Shown one piece after another: positions 28,727 through 37,827 of a DNA stretch of 64,000 nucleotides (position 1 is its first letter; each line of letters begins with the position of its first letter). The stretch is from the NCBI RefSeq assembly GCF_026676115.1, contig NZ_JAPONB010000003.1, forward strand, positions 248,001 through 312,000. Reading direction: 5' to 3'. The notes under the pieces were generated by a model. That model had not been told where the DNA came from. It did not search any database and saw nothing but the letters and a program-made list of their open reading frames with translations. The position numbers were made by a program, and so were the translations under genes. Source of the stretch: Salinimicrobium sp. TH3. GTDB taxonomy: Bacteria; Bacteroidota; Bacteroidia; Flavobacteriales; Flavobacteriaceae.

Positions 28727-29149
28727 TCAGGAATTGGCCGCGGACCAACCGGTAAACGGGTTTTTTTGAGATTCAAGTTGAAGGGAACCTAAGACCCGGT
28801 ATAAGTTCTTGATCGAATCTTTATCGATAACTGAAGGATTGATGCTGAGATTTTTTTTGGAAGTAATTAGTTTTATTCTCCCCGGACGGGATTGTATATT
28901 TGTAATCTTGTCTAGGTCAATAGTTGTACAACTAAAAGAATATTTTGTCAACATTCCATCTTCTATGCTGAGATATCCAAATTTGCGCTCGATAAAGAAG
29001 CTAATTACCATTAATACTCCCAGTATTATTTGAATATAATGAACAAAGTCAGCTGTTCCTTCATAAGCTTTTAAGGTCCCAAAAATGACAAAAGGAACAC
29101 CTAAAAAAAGATTAAAACTGGATCGTTTTTTTGAACATTTGATTTTCAT
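28727..29149 (-). CDS. Small two-TM membrane protein with PH-like tail
   Basis: A 140-residue protein with a basic N-terminus, two hydrophobic segments (NLFLGVPFVIFGTL and YIQIILGVLMVISFF) and a beta-strand tail (LSIEDGMLTKYSFSCTTIDL, then ITNIQSRPGRIKLITSKKNL). It shares layout and local pattern with the 121-residue protein two genes downstream. Function unknown. It is 30 nt downstream of the panB stop, so the cluster may be co-transcribed with panB. Confidence 0.65.
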   Translation of the reverse strand: MKIKCSKKRSSFNLFLGVPFVIFGTLKAYEGTADFVHYIQIILGVLMVISFFIERKFGYLSIEDGMLTKYSFSCTTIDLDKITNIQSRPGRIKLITSKKNLSINPSVIDKDSIKNLYRVLGSLQLESQKNPFTGWSAANS

Positions 29150-29179
29150 GGAAAAAAACTAACTTCTAAAATCTGCCTT

Positions 29180-29998
29180 CTAATACTGTTCCTCATCTGA
29201 AGGAAAGTCCTTATTCTTCACGTCGTCCCTGTACTGCTCAAAGGCTTTGGTCATTTCAGAATACAGGTCCAGATATCTTCTTAAAAACCGCGGATTAAAT
29301 TCATGGGTCATTCCAATCATATCGTGAACAACCAGCACCTGGCCGTCGACTCCGTTTCCTGCACCAATTCCAATGACAGGAATCGTAAGACTTTCTGCTA
29401 CCTCTTTAGCCAGTTTGGCAGGCACTTTTTCAAGAACAAGAGCAAAACATCCCGCTTTTTCAAGCATAAGAGCATCATTCTTTAATTTTTCAGCTTCGGC
29501 ATCCTCCTTTGCGCGAACGGTATATGTTCCAAACTTGTAAATGGACTGCGGAGTCAGCCCCAGGTGACCCATTACCGGGATACCGGCGTTGAGGATACGT
29601 TTAACTGAATCTTTAATTTCTTTTCCACCTTCCAGTTTTACTGCATGTCCACCGCTTTCTTTCATGATCCTGATCGCCGATCGCAAAGCTTCTTTTGGAT
29701 CGCTTTGGTAACTTCCGAAGGGAAGGTCTACAACCACCAAAGCGCGCTCAACAGCTCTAACAACACTCGCCGCATGATAGATCATTTGATCCAGGGTAAT
29801 TGGCAAAGTCGTTTCATGTCCCGCCATTACATTACTGGCCGAATCTCCAACCAAAATTACGTCTATGCCTGCACCGTCAACGATCTTAGCCATAGAAAAA
29901 TCATAGGAAGTAAGCATAGAGATCTTTTCTCCCTGAGACTTCATTTCGACCAGTGATTTGGTGGTTATTCGTTTGAACTGTTTTTTAGCGACTGACAT
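29180..29998 (-). CDS. panB: 3-methyl-2-oxobutanoate hydroxymethyltransferase
   Basis: First committed step of pantothenate synthesis: adds a hydroxymethyl group from methylene-THF to 2-oxoisovalerate to give ketopantoate. The 272-residue TIM-barrel protein shows [48 protein letters not shown] and [15 protein letters not shown], all PanB signatures including the metal- and substrate-binding residues. Divergent from the NTF2-like gene. Confidence 0.97.
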   Translation of the reverse strand: MSVAKKQFKRITTKSLVEMKSQGEKISMLTSYDFSMAKIVDGAGIDVILVGDSASNVMAGHETTLPITLDQMIYHAASVVRAVERALVVVDLPFGSYQSDPKEALRSAIRIMKESGGHAVKLEGGKEIKDSVKRILNAGIPVMGHLGLTPQSIYKFGTYTVRAKEDAEAEKLKNDALMLEKAGCFALVLEKVPAKLAKEVAESLTIPVIGIGAGNGVDGQVLVVHDMIGMTHEFNPRFLRRYLDLYSEMTKAFEQYRDDVKNKDFPSDEEQY

Positions 29999-30051
29999 AG
30001 GGTTGGTTTTAAATTCAGGTAAAAGTACTAAATTACCCTAAAACTCAGCAC

Positions 30052-30528
30052 ATGAAGAAACTTGTATCCACAACCATTTTTCTGCTAATAGCAACAGTTA
30101 TTATCGCTCAGGATTCTTTAGAAGAAGATAAAGTCCAAAAAGTTGTGGAAACCTTTTTTGAGGGATTCCATGCGCGGGATTCTACTTTGATGAAATCGGT
30201 TTTTCATGAGGATCCTGTTATTCAGACTATTGGAAGGTCAAAAAACGGGCAAACAGTGTTGGTAAAGGAAGAACTACAGCAGGTGCTAAAAGGAATAGTT
30301 AGTATTCCATTAGAGACCGACTTTAAAGAAGTTCTGCATGATTATGTAATAAAAATAGACGGGGAGATGGCTAACGCCTGGACGTCCTATTCTTTTTATA
30401 TGGATGACACTTTTAGCCACTGTGGAGTAAACAGTTTTCAGTTGCTGAAGGTGGAGGGAGAATGGAAAATTATTTATCTAATTGATACCAGGAGGAAAGA
30501 AGGTTGTAAGGAGAAGAAGGTGAAGTAA
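30052..30528 (+). CDS. Exported NTF2/SnoaL-like protein
   Basis: A 158-residue secreted protein. MKKLVSTTIFLLIATVIIAQ is a signal peptide, followed by an NTF2-like cone fold (VVETFFEGFHARDSTLMKSV; MANAWTSYSFYMDDTFSHCG; WKIIYLIDTRRKEGC). Bacteroidota carry many such proteins of unknown function. Nothing in the neighbours points to a role. Confidence 0.8.
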   Translation: MKKLVSTTIFLLIATVIIAQDSLEEDKVQKVVETFFEGFHARDSTLMKSVFHEDPVIQTIGRSKNGQTVLVKEELQQVLKGIVSIPLETDFKEVLHDYVIKIDGEMANAWTSYSFYMDDTFSHCGVNSFQLLKVEGEWKIIYLIDTRRKEGCKEKKVK

Positions 30529-30649
30529 ATTTCAAGCATCAAATTCCAAATCCTAATTATTCTGTAGAAAAGAAGCTGAAGTGTGGGTGGTTACCTGTTG
30601 CCGGTTGCTTGTAGTTGCAGGTTCCATATGAAATAAATTTTACAAAATT

Positions 30650-30818
30650 CCGCTGCGCGGGTGTAGCGCCTGACCACCCCGTCAGACTATCGTCTGCCAC
30701 CCCTCCTTGAAAAAAGGAGGGGAGCTGTGCGTGACATTTCGCTGCGCGAAACCTCCACAAGTGGAGGAGTTTCTTTCAAATTGTTTCGCCTCGCGTTAAT
30801 CTGCCTGTCGGCAGGAAT
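30650..30818. repeat. Dispersed repeat, copy A
   Basis: A G+C-rich block between the NTF2-like gene and the alcohol dehydrogenase. It contains the palindrome CCCCTCC-TTGAAAAAA-GGAGGGG, a CTGCGCG motif, CCTCCAC-AAG-TGGAGG, and CTGCC...GGCAG. Copies B and C at 32074-32406 have the same modules in the same order and orientation. Weaker similarity extends about 100 bp to the left of copies A and B. The block shows no coding signal. Confidence 0.85.
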
Positions 30819-30842
30819 GAGAATTACAGCCGACTCTTATTT

Positions 30843-31847
30843 TTACATTTTGAGGACTACTCTAAAACGTGCTTTGTTGTTGATCATTTGGGCATAAGCT
30901 TCGTTAACCTTATCTAATGGATATTCCTCGATCATTGGCACTGTACCTGTAAGGGCACTGAAATTCAAAGTGTCTTCGGAATCTTTTGCTGTACCGCTTG
31001 GCCAGCCGGAAAGACCTTTACGTCCCATTAATAACTGCATAGGCGAGACCTGTACAGGTTCTCCTGTTGCTGCAACCATGAGTACCCTTCCATCTATCGC
31101 CAAACCACCTATCACTGCCGTAATGGCTTCGCTAACAGGTGCAGTGGCTAAAATTAATCTGGCACCTCCTAATTTTTGAAGGGCTTCGGCAGGATCTTCA
31201 TTGGCGGTATTAATAAAATGTTTGGCTCCCAGTTCTTTGGCTAATCGTTTTTTACTATCGCTGTGGGATATTGCAACTGTTCGCATCCCCATTTTTACCG
31301 CATATTGAACAGCAAGATGACCGAGACCTCCAATTCCCTGGACTGCCACCAGGTCGCCGGGTTTTATTCCGGAATTCCGAAGCGCATTAAACACAGTGAT
31401 TCCTGCACAGAGCAAAGGAGCGGCTTCTTCAGAAGAAAGTTCTTTTGGAACAGCTGCAACAGCTTCCTGAGGTGCAGTCATATATTCGGCATATCCTCCA
31501 TCATAAGAGATTCCGCTTACTTTGGCATTTTCGCAATTGATGAAATCACCACGCCTGCAGGGATCACATTCAAAGCAGTGCCCTCCATGCCAGCCTACTC
31601 CTACCCGCTGGCCTTCTTTCCACATATTCACCTGTTCTCCCACTTTTTCCACAATACCTACTACTTCATGTCCCGGAACTCTGGGGTATTCGATACCGGG
31701 AAAGGTACCGTCTTTTACAAAGGCATCACTGTGACAAATGCCACATGCCTCTACTTTTATGAGTACTTCTTTTTCTTTTGGAATTGGTTTTTCAAGATCA
31801 ACAATTACAAAATCTCCACCTTTCTCCTGGACCTGTGCTGCTTTCAT
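30843..31847 (-). CDS. Zinc-dependent alcohol dehydrogenase (AdhP-like)
   Basis: NAD-dependent oxidation of alcohols or reduction of aldehydes. The 334-residue medium-chain dehydrogenase has catalytic zinc ligands C38, H60 and E61 (CGICHSD, PGHE), structural zinc cysteines C91, C94, C97 and C105, and the Rossmann motif GIGGLGHLAVQYA. It resembles AdhP. It sits alone between dispersed repeats, with no partner gene, so its substrate is unknown. Confidence 0.95.
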   Translation of the reverse strand: MKAAQVQEKGGDFVIVDLEKPIPKEKEVLIKVEACGICHSDAFVKDGTFPGIEYPRVPGHEVVGIVEKVGEQVNMWKEGQRVGVGWHGGHCFECDPCRRGDFINCENAKVSGISYDGGYAEYMTAPQEAVAAVPKELSSEEAAPLLCAGITVFNALRNSGIKPGDLVAVQGIGGLGHLAVQYAVKMGMRTVAISHSDSKKRLAKELGAKHFINTANEDPAEALQKLGGARLILATAPVSEAITAVIGGLAIDGRVLMVAATGEPVQVSPMQLLMGRKGLSGWPSGTAKDSEDTLNFSALTGTVPMIEEYPLDKVNEAYAQMINNKARFRVVLKM

Positions 31848-32073
31848 AACTTCTTATGGTTTAGGTTGTTTAAGTTATTTATAAATAACACGGTAGACCT
31901 ATAAAGGAGAGTTAAAAGCAGGTAGGAAAGGGAGTACTATTAAGGTAAATACCAAATCTCAAATCCCAAATTCCAATCATTCTATAAAAAAAAGCTTAAG
32001 TGTGGTTGGCTGCAACTTGTAGATAGCGGGTCCCAAAGGTGAAAATTTTCAAATAGAAAAGTTTGGACAATTT

Positions 32074-32406
32074 CCGCTGCGCTGGTGTGGCGCCTGACCA
32101 CCCCGTCAGGCTATCGCCTGCCACCCCTCCTTGAAAAAAGGAGGGGAGCTGTTTGAGACATTTTCGCTGTGCGAAAACCTCCACAGGTGGAGGAGTGTGT
32201 TTTCATTTTGTTCCGCTTCGCGTTCACACTGCCTGCGGCAGGAGTAGCACCTGACCACCCCGTTTCCGCCTCCCGGCGGAGCCACCCCTATTTGAAAAAG
32301 GAGAGGAGCTGTTTGAGACATTTTCGCTGCGCGAAACCCTCCACAGGTGGAGGAGTTTGTTTTCACTTTGTTCCGCTTCGCGTCCACACTGCCTGTGGCA
32401 GGAATT
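32074..32406. repeat. Dispersed repeat, copies B and C in tandem
   Basis: Two tandem units (about 32074-32245 and 32246-32406) of the block also seen at 30650-30818. Both carry the CCACCCC-spacer-GGAG palindrome, TTTTCGCTG, CCTCCACAGGTGGAGG and CTGCC...GGCAG in order. Copy C has a CCGCCTCCCGGCGG insert replacing part of the first arm. Translation gives spurious frames such as FFQGGVAGDSLTGWSG. Together with 31848-32073 and 32407-32461, where I see nothing else, this fills the gap between the alcohol dehydrogenase and sdaA. Confidence 0.85.
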
Positions 32407-32463
32407 AAATTTTTATCTAAAATGTGGAGCCGTTAGGTGAAGTCGCTAACGACTTCTTATTGT

Positions 32464-32506
32464 TCCCCTCCTTTTCAAGGAGGGGTGCCCGAAGGGCGGG
32501 GTGGTT
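32464..32506. repeat. Dispersed repeat fragment abutting sdaA
   Basis: CCCCTCCTT-TTC-AAGGAGGGG followed by GCCCGAAGGGCGGGGTGG, the core of the same repeat family. It ends at the sdaA stop codon, so it could act as its 3' hairpin on the minus strand. Confidence 0.75.
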
Positions 32507-33931
32507 CTAGCAGTCACTCAAACTCACTCTCACTGCCAATCCACCTTCTGAAGTTTCTTTGTATTTCGAATTCATGTCTTTCGCTGTCTCCCACATGGTT
32601 TCGATTACCTTATCAAGTGGAACTTTAGCATGAATAGAATCGGCGTCCATGGCCATTTCGGCGGCGTTGATAGCTTTGATGGCGCCCATGGAATTTCTTT
32701 CAATACATGGAATTTGTACTAGTCCGGCGATGGGATCACAGGTGAGGCCGAGGTGGTGTTCCATAGCGATCTCTGCTGCCATCATAACCTGTTCGGGAGT
32801 ACCGCCCATAACTTCAGTAAGTGCTCCGGCGGCCATGGAGGAGGAGACCCCGATCTCTGCCTGGCAACCACCCATTGCAGCAGAAATGGTTGCACCTTTC
32901 TTGAACAGGCTTCCAATTTCTCCTGCTACCAAAAGGAATTGCTTGATCTTTTCAAAACCGGCATCGTGATTTTCTATGGTTAAATAGTACATCAAAACAG
33001 CAGGAATTACTCCGGCACTTCCATTTGTTGGTGCAGTTACCACACGGCCCAAAGAAGCATTGACTTCATTCACTCCCAACGCAAAACAGCTCACCCATTT
33101 TAAAATTGAGCGGAACTTCACTTCAGTTTTTCGAATGGCTTCGATCCATTTTTCGGGGGAATCGTAATTAAGATCTCCTATAAGCTTCTTGTGAGAATCT
33201 GGAGCTCTTCTGCGTACATTCAAACCGCCCGGTAGAGTTCCTTCGGTATGACAACCTAAATACATTGATTCAAGCATCACATTCCATATAGCTTTGAGTC
33301 CGGCATCGATATCTTCTTCAGTCCGAAGAGATTTTTCATTTTCATAAACTATTTCAGAAATCTTTTTATTCTCCTGTTTACAGAAAGCGGCGAGGTCTGT
33401 TCCTTTTACAATAGGAAAAGGAAAGTGCTTAAACTTCTGAAGTTGCTTTTTTGCGTTCTTGCGTTCTTCTTTAACAACAAATCCGCCGCCAATAGAGTAA
33501 AAGGTGGAGGAGGTGGTCTTGCCGGATGAAAGCAGCGCAGTGAATTTCATTCCGTTGGGATGGAAAGGCAGGAATTTTTTATTGAAGACGATATCGTGTT
33601 CGAGATCAAAGTCGATAGTGCGCTCCCCGTTAAGGTTAAGCCGGCCAAATGTTTTAATATTATTGATCTCGGGATCAATGTTTTCTACAGGAACTGTGAC
33701 AGGATCATAGCCTAAAAGCCCCAGGACCGAAGCCAGGTCTGTAGCGTGTCCTTTTCCGGTAAGGGAAAGAGAACCATAAAGATTGATCGTAATTTTTTCA
33801 ACCAGATCAAATCTTCCAGCTTCCTTTAATTCCACGATCCATCTTTCGCCGGCCCTCCAAGGGCCAAGGGTGTGGGAGCTGGAAGGACCAACTCCTATTT
33901 TAAGCATGTCAAAAACGCTGATACTTTCCAT
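32507..33931 (-). CDS. sdaA: L-serine ammonia-lyase (iron-sulfur)
   Basis: Deaminates L-serine to pyruvate. The 474-residue single-chain form has the beta domain first ([20 protein letters not shown]) and the alpha domain second. Candidate [4Fe-4S] cysteines are in [26 protein letters not shown] and the C-terminal [26 protein letters not shown] is also typical. The frame extends two residues to a TTG, but the ATG at 33931 is preferred. It stands alone between a repeat and dnaK. Confidence 0.95.
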   Translation of the reverse strand: MESISVFDMLKIGVGPSSSHTLGPWRAGERWIVELKEAGRFDLVEKITINLYGSLSLTGKGHATDLASVLGLLGYDPVTVPVENIDPEINNIKTFGRLNLNGERTIDFDLEHDIVFNKKFLPFHPNGMKFTALLSSGKTTSSTFYSIGGGFVVKEERKNAKKQLQKFKHFPFPIVKGTDLAAFCKQENKKISEIVYENEKSLRTEEDIDAGLKAIWNVMLESMYLGCHTEGTLPGGLNVRRRAPDSHKKLIGDLNYDSPEKWIEAIRKTEVKFRSILKWVSCFALGVNEVNASLGRVVTAPTNGSAGVIPAVLMYYLTIENHDAGFEKIKQFLLVAGEIGSLFKKGATISAAMGGCQAEIGVSSSMAAGALTEVMGGTPEQVMMAAEIAMEHHLGLTCDPIAGLVQIPCIERNSMGAIKAINAAEMAMDADSIHAKVPLDKVIETMWETAKDMNSKYKETSEGGLAVRVSLSDC

Positions 33932-34031
33932 TCTCAAACTTTAGGCGGCAAAGGTAATAATCCCTTCAGGAAATATAGAATAAATCTAATTGACAAAAAA
34001 GGTAGGTAAATCCATTGTTTAGGTGCCAAAA

Positions 34032-34046
34032 ATGACATCCTGTCAT
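34032..34046. promoter_or_regulatory. Inverted repeat upstream of dnaK
   Basis: ATGACA-TCC-TGTCAT is a perfect 6-bp inverted repeat with a 3-bp spacer, 81 bp before the dnaK start. It differs from the CIRCE element (TTAGCACTC). It could be a binding site for an unknown heat-shock regulator. Confidence 0.4.
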
Positions 34047-34057
34047 ATAATTTCTGC

Positions 34058-34073
34058 TGGCATAAAGATTGAC
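34058..34073 (+). promoter_or_regulatory. Possible sigma-54-type promoter of dnaK
   Basis: TGGCATAAAGATTGAC has the TGGCA and TTG elements of a -24/-12 promoter at the correct spacing, but GA instead of GC at -12. It lies just downstream of the inverted repeat and 53 bp before dnaK. This is a weak match and an alternative sigma-A promoter is not ruled out. Confidence 0.3.
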
Positions 34074-34126
34074 TTTAAGAGGTTGTTGAAAAAATTCAGA
34101 AATAATAAATAACAACCTATAGAATT

Positions 34127-36067
34127 ATGAGTAAAATAATTGGAATCGACTTAGGTACTACCAACTCTTGTGTTGCCGTAATGGAAGGTAACGAGCCAAC
34201 GGTAATTCCTAATGCCGAAGGAAAAAGAACTACTCCTTCTGTTATCGCTTTTGTTGAAGGAGGCGAAATAAAGGTAGGGGATCCTGCAAAGCGGCAGGCT
34301 GTAACAAACCCGCAAAAAACTATTTCCTCTATCAAGAGGTTTATGGGGAACAAATTTTCCGAAGTTTCTAAGGAAGCAGGTAGAGTTCCTTATAAAGTAG
34401 TAAAAGGGGACAACGACACTCCGCGTGTGGAGATCGACGGACGTAAATATACTCCCCAGGAACTTTCTGCGATGGTGCTTCAGAAAATGAAGAAAACAGC
34501 CGAAGATTATCTTGGACAGGATGTGACCGAAGCGGTAATTACCGTACCAGCTTACTTTAATGACTCTCAGCGCCAGGCTACAAAAGAAGCCGGTGAGATC
34601 GCAGGTCTTAAAGTTAGAAGGATCATTAACGAACCAACTGCAGCTGCACTGGCTTACGGACTTGATAAAAAATCACAGGATCAAAAGATCGCTGTATATG
34701 ACCTTGGTGGTGGTACATTCGATATTTCTATCCTTGAATTAGGAGATGGAGTATTTGAGGTACTTTCTACAAATGGTGATACGCACCTTGGAGGTGACGA
34801 TTTTGATGAAGTTATCATCGACTGGCTTGCAGATACTTTCCAAAAAGCTGAAGATATTGACCTTAGAAAAGATCCAATGGCACTTCAGCGTTTGAAGGAA
34901 GCTGCTGAAAAAGCTAAAATTGAGCTTTCCTCTTCTTCTCAAACTGAAATTAACTTACCATATGTAACTGCTACTGCAAGTGGACCAAAACACCTTGTAG
35001 AGACTTTGACAAGATCTAAGTTCGAACAATTAGCCGATACTTTGGTGAAACGTTCCATGGATCCTGTGCAAAAAGCGCTTAGTGATGCCGGACTTTCAAA
35101 AAGTGATATTGACGAGGTAATTCTTGTTGGTGGATCAACCCGTATCCCTAAGATCCAGGAAGAAGTTGAGAAGTTCTTCGGAAAGAAACCATCAAAAGGA
35201 GTAAACCCCGATGAGGTAGTGGCAATTGGTGCTGCCATCCAGGGTGGTGTACTTACAGGAGATGTTAAAGATGTATTGCTTCTTGATGTTACTCCGCTTT
35301 CTCTTGGTATTGAAACTATGGGTGGTGTAATGACCAAGCTTATTGAGTCTAACACAACCATTCCTACCAAGAAATCACAGGTGTTCTCTACTGCGGCCGA
35401 TAATCAGCCTTCTGTTGAGATCCACGTGCTACAGGGAGAGCGTCCAATGGCGAATGACAACAAAACAATTGGTAGATTCCACCTTGACGGAATTCCACCG
35501 GCGCCAAGAGGAACACCTCAAATTGAAGTTACCTTTGATATTGATGCCAACGGTATCATCAAAGTAAGCGCGACAGATAAAGCTACAGGTAAATCTCAGG
35601 ATATTCGAATCGAGGCCTCTTCCGGTCTTACTGAAGAAGAGATCCAAAAGATGAAGCAGGAAGCTGAAGCAAATGCTGAAACCGATAAAAAAGCCAAAGA
35701 AAAAGTAGATAAGCTTAACGAAGCTGATGCTATGATCTTCCAGACTGAAAAACAGCTGAAAGAATTTGGTGATAAACTTTCTGATGATAAGAAAAAGCCA
35801 ATCGAAGACGCTTTGGAAGAATTGAAGAAAGCTTATGAAACAAAAGAAGTTGATACAATTCAGCCTGCATTGGACAAGATCAATGAGGCATGGAAGGTAG
35901 CTTCAGAAGAAATGTACAAAGCACAAGCCGAGCAAGGCGGACAACCAGGTGGGCCACAAGGTGGACCAGGAGCTCAGAACGGTCAGCAGGCCGGAGGGCA
36001 ACAAGCCGGAGGTGACTCCAAGCAAGGTGACGATGTAGAAGACGTTGACTTCGAAGAAGTAAAATAA
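34127..36067 (+). CDS. dnaK: Chaperone DnaK (Hsp70)
   Basis: ATP-dependent protein-folding chaperone. The 646-residue protein opens with [17 protein letters not shown] and has [44 protein letters not shown] and the linker [19 protein letters not shown]. The substrate-binding domain and helical lid follow. The tail is rich in Gly and Gln (about residues 604-632) and ends [11 protein letters not shown]. dnaJ and grpE are not adjacent. A palindrome and a terminator follow. Confidence 0.99.
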   Translation: MSKIIGIDLGTTNSCVAVMEGNEPTVIPNAEGKRTTPSVIAFVEGGEIKVGDPAKRQAVTNPQKTISSIKRFMGNKFSEVSKEAGRVPYKVVKGDNDTPRVEIDGRKYTPQELSAMVLQKMKKTAEDYLGQDVTEAVITVPAYFNDSQRQATKEAGEIAGLKVRRIINEPTAAALAYGLDKKSQDQKIAVYDLGGGTFDISILELGDGVFEVLSTNGDTHLGGDDFDEVIIDWLADTFQKAEDIDLRKDPMALQRLKEAAEKAKIELSSSSQTEINLPYVTATASGPKHLVETLTRSKFEQLADTLVKRSMDPVQKALSDAGLSKSDIDEVILVGGSTRIPKIQEEVEKFFGKKPSKGVNPDEVVAIGAAIQGGVLTGDVKDVLLLDVTPLSLGIETMGGVMTKLIESNTTIPTKKSQVFSTAADNQPSVEIHVLQGERPMANDNKTIGRFHLDGIPPAPRGTPQIEVTFDIDANGIIKVSATDKATGKSQDIRIEASSGLTEEEIQKMKQEAEANAETDKKAKEKVDKLNEADAMIFQTEKQLKEFGDKLSDDKKKPIEDALEELKKAYETKEVDTIQPALDKINEAWKVASEEMYKAQAEQGGQPGGPQGGPGAQNGQQAGGQQAGGDSKQGDDVEDVDFEEVK

Positions 36068-36079
36068 GACCTCTCCCAA

Positions 36080-36100
36080 CCTCCCCTTAATAAGGGGAGG
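36080..36100. repeat. Palindromic repeat core after dnaK
   Basis: CCTCCCCTTA-A-TAAGGGGAGG is a perfect 10-bp palindrome 12 bp past the dnaK stop, matching the core of the dispersed repeat family. Confidence 0.7.
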
Positions 36101-36116
36101 AGCTGGAAGAAATATA

Positions 36117-36147
36117 AAAGCGTTGCCAAATGGCAGCGCTTTTTTTA
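36117..36147 (+). terminator. Intrinsic terminator after dnaK
   Basis: AAAAGCGTTGCC and GGCAGCGCTTTT pair with one mismatch around a four-base loop and lead into a run of seven T residues. Confidence 0.85.
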
Positions 36148-36209
36148 TTTCTTTTTTTCAGCACGTTAAGCTGTCCCGACACTTCGGGAGTTTCAGCTTC
36201 TTTTTCTTT

Positions 36210-36668
36210 GAATCGTCCCCTCCGTCGGAGGGGTGGCCGCAGGTCGGGGTGGGGAGATCAGAATCCGGCACGGATTGCAAATCCGCGCCAACAGCATTTG
36301 AGAATCCGCTTGAGATCCTGAAATAAATTCAGGAAGACGTTGCATTTTTTTTTAAAGGACATTCTTTTGAATCGTCCCCTCCGGCGGAGGGGTGGCCGCA
36401 GGTCGGGGTGGGGAAGGTAGACCCCGGCACGGATTGCAAATCCGCGCCAACAGCATTTGAGAATCCGCCTGAGATCCTGAAACAGTTCAGGATGACGCTG
36501 CATCTTTTTATAAATGACATTCTCATGAACAGTCCCCTCCTTCGGAGGGGTGGCCGAAGGTCGGGGTGGGGAAGATCAGAATTCTGCACGGATTGCAAAT
36601 CCACGCCAACAGTATTTGAGAATCCCCCTTAGATCCTGAAACAAGGTCAGGATGACCTCTCTTTTAAA
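36210..36668. repeat. Tandem array of three 159-bp repeats
   Basis: Units begin at 36210, 36369 and 36527 (spacing 159 and 158). Each has, in order, the palindrome CCCCTCC-nnCGG-AGGGG, GGTGGCCG(C/A)AGGTCGGGGTGG, GCACGGATTGCAAATCC, GCCAACAG(C/T)ATTTGAGAATCC, and a GATCCTGAAA...TTCAGGA hairpin. The third unit is the most diverged. Frames through it read GWGRSE and LQSV-like peptides and are not genes. It fills the gap between dnaK and the esterase. Confidence 0.9.
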
Positions 36669-36712
36669 AAGTCTTGATTCTTGTCTCTTGACTCTTGAAT
36701 CTGTTCTAAAAA

Positions 36713-37351
36713 TTATTCTCCCGCCAGTTTGATAATGACTTGTTGATTCACTTCATGCCCACCATCAAAAGGAATAAACTTCAGGTTTTTTGGGAATAGC
36801 TCGCGTATCCTCTTTTCTTCCGATTTAAGAAATTCTTTGTTGACAAAAGGATCTTCAGTGCCATAGACAAAAGAGATCTCTGTACTATTCAAAAAAACGA
36901 AATCTTCGGGCTTTAATTCCATCGGAATTCTTCCGGAGTTCAGGATGAGTTGTGATGGGCTGATCTTTCTTCTCGCTATCCACCGGGTTACGACAGAGAC
37001 ACCTTGAGAATATCCAAAAAGCACAAGATTTTTGGCCTTTTTGAGACCTTCATTTTCATAGACCTCATCGAGGTATGCCAGCACATTCTCAATTTCCAGC
37101 TCAGTATTCTCACGAGTAGCCCAGGAAGCTCCGACGTGCTCATATTTGCCGTTGAGGTAATATTTTGATGGCGCCTGTGGCGCAATGATGTAATTCTTTT
37201 CCTGGTTGAGGTGGCGGAAGTATTTTAGAAAATAGCGGCTCAGGTAATCAATCCCATGGAAGACCACCCAGACATTTTCAGTTTTGTCTGTGAGTTCGTT
37301 TAACGTGCTATAGGTATTGGTAGCGCGATAAGAAACCTGCTTTTCATCCAT
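36713..37351 (-). CDS. Alpha/beta-hydrolase, carboxylesterase-like
   Basis: A 212-residue cytoplasmic serine hydrolase of the phospholipase/carboxylesterase group. The triad can be placed: S115 in LFGYSQGVS, D167 in YGTEDPFV and H199 in FDGGHEVN; FHGIDYL near residue 32 fits the oxyanion loop. It is divergent from the thioesterase-menF genes with 47 bp between starts, so they may share a control region. The physiological substrate is unknown. Confidence 0.88.
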   Translation of the reverse strand: MDEKQVSYRATNTYSTLNELTDKTENVWVVFHGIDYLSRYFLKYFRHLNQEKNYIIAPQAPSKYYLNGKYEHVGASWATRENTELEIENVLAYLDEVYENEGLKKAKNLVLFGYSQGVSVVTRWIARRKISPSQLILNSGRIPMELKPEDFVFLNSTEISFVYGTEDPFVNKEFLKSEEKRIRELFPKNLKFIPFDGGHEVNQQVIIKLAGE

Positions 37352-37398
37352 ATTATCTGATGGTTTTGTACTTTTACAAAGAAACCAATCTATTTGCT

Positions 37399-37827
37399 AT
37401 GACCAAAGAGGAAACTCACGCGCTGTTGAAAAAGATATGCAAAAACACCCTCATGGAAACTCTTGATATCGAGGTTTCTGAAGTCGGGGAAGATTATCTC
37501 ATCGCGAAAATGCCCGTGACTCCAAAGGTCCATCAGCCAGATGGAGTGCTGCACGGAGGCGCGACCGTCGCTCTGGCCGAAACTGTAGGTAGCATGGCCA
37601 GCTTTGTGTTTTTAAACACCGATGATTACTACGTGCGCGGAATCGAAATTTCTGCCAATCACATAAAAAGTATTTCTGAAGGTTTTGTTTACGCCAAAGC
37701 CACCTATTTACATAAAGGTCGTACCACTCAACTCTGGAACATCAGGATCACAGATGAAGCTGAAAATCTTATCTCAGTGGTAAAACTGACTACCATTACT
37801 CTTCCGAAAAAGAAAGACAATGCCTGA
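37399..37827 (+). CDS. Hotdog-fold thioesterase, probable DHNA-CoA thioesterase
   Basis: A 142-residue PaaI-type thioesterase. The core HGGATVALAETVGSMAS is the helix-1 hotdog motif with the catalytic acidic residue E. MenI-type enzymes of this family release 1,4-dihydroxy-2-naphthoate from its CoA ester. Its stop overlaps the menF start by 8 nt, which makes that role likely. The frame extends to 37360, but the ATG at 37399 (MTKEETHALL) gives a family-typical N-terminus. Confidence 0.85.
   Translation: MTKEETHALLKKICKNTLMETLDIEVSEVGEDYLIAKMPVTPKVHQPDGVLHGGATVALAETVGSMASFVFLNTDDYYVRGIEISANHIKSISEGFVYAKATYLHKGRTTQLWNIRITDEAENLISVVKLTTITLPKKKDNA

Noticed and set aside
31263-31904. 213-codon plus-strand frame opposite the alcohol dehydrogenase
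   Set aside because: It is antisense to a well-supported gene and its composition follows from the opposite-strand codons.
31996-32387. Small frames encoding FFQGGVAGDSLTGWSG-type peptides between adh and sdaA
   Set aside because: They are translations of the dispersed CCCCTCC...GGAGGGG repeat and occur in every copy and several frames; no start signal or codon bias supports them.
36258-36632. Several overlapping 60-90-codon frames in the region after dnaK
   Set aside because: They come from the 159-bp tandem repeats on both strands and repeat with the same period.
36210-36668. CRISPR array
   Set aside because: Units are 159 bp, directly adjacent and nearly identical throughout, with no short repeat-spacer alternation and no cas genes.
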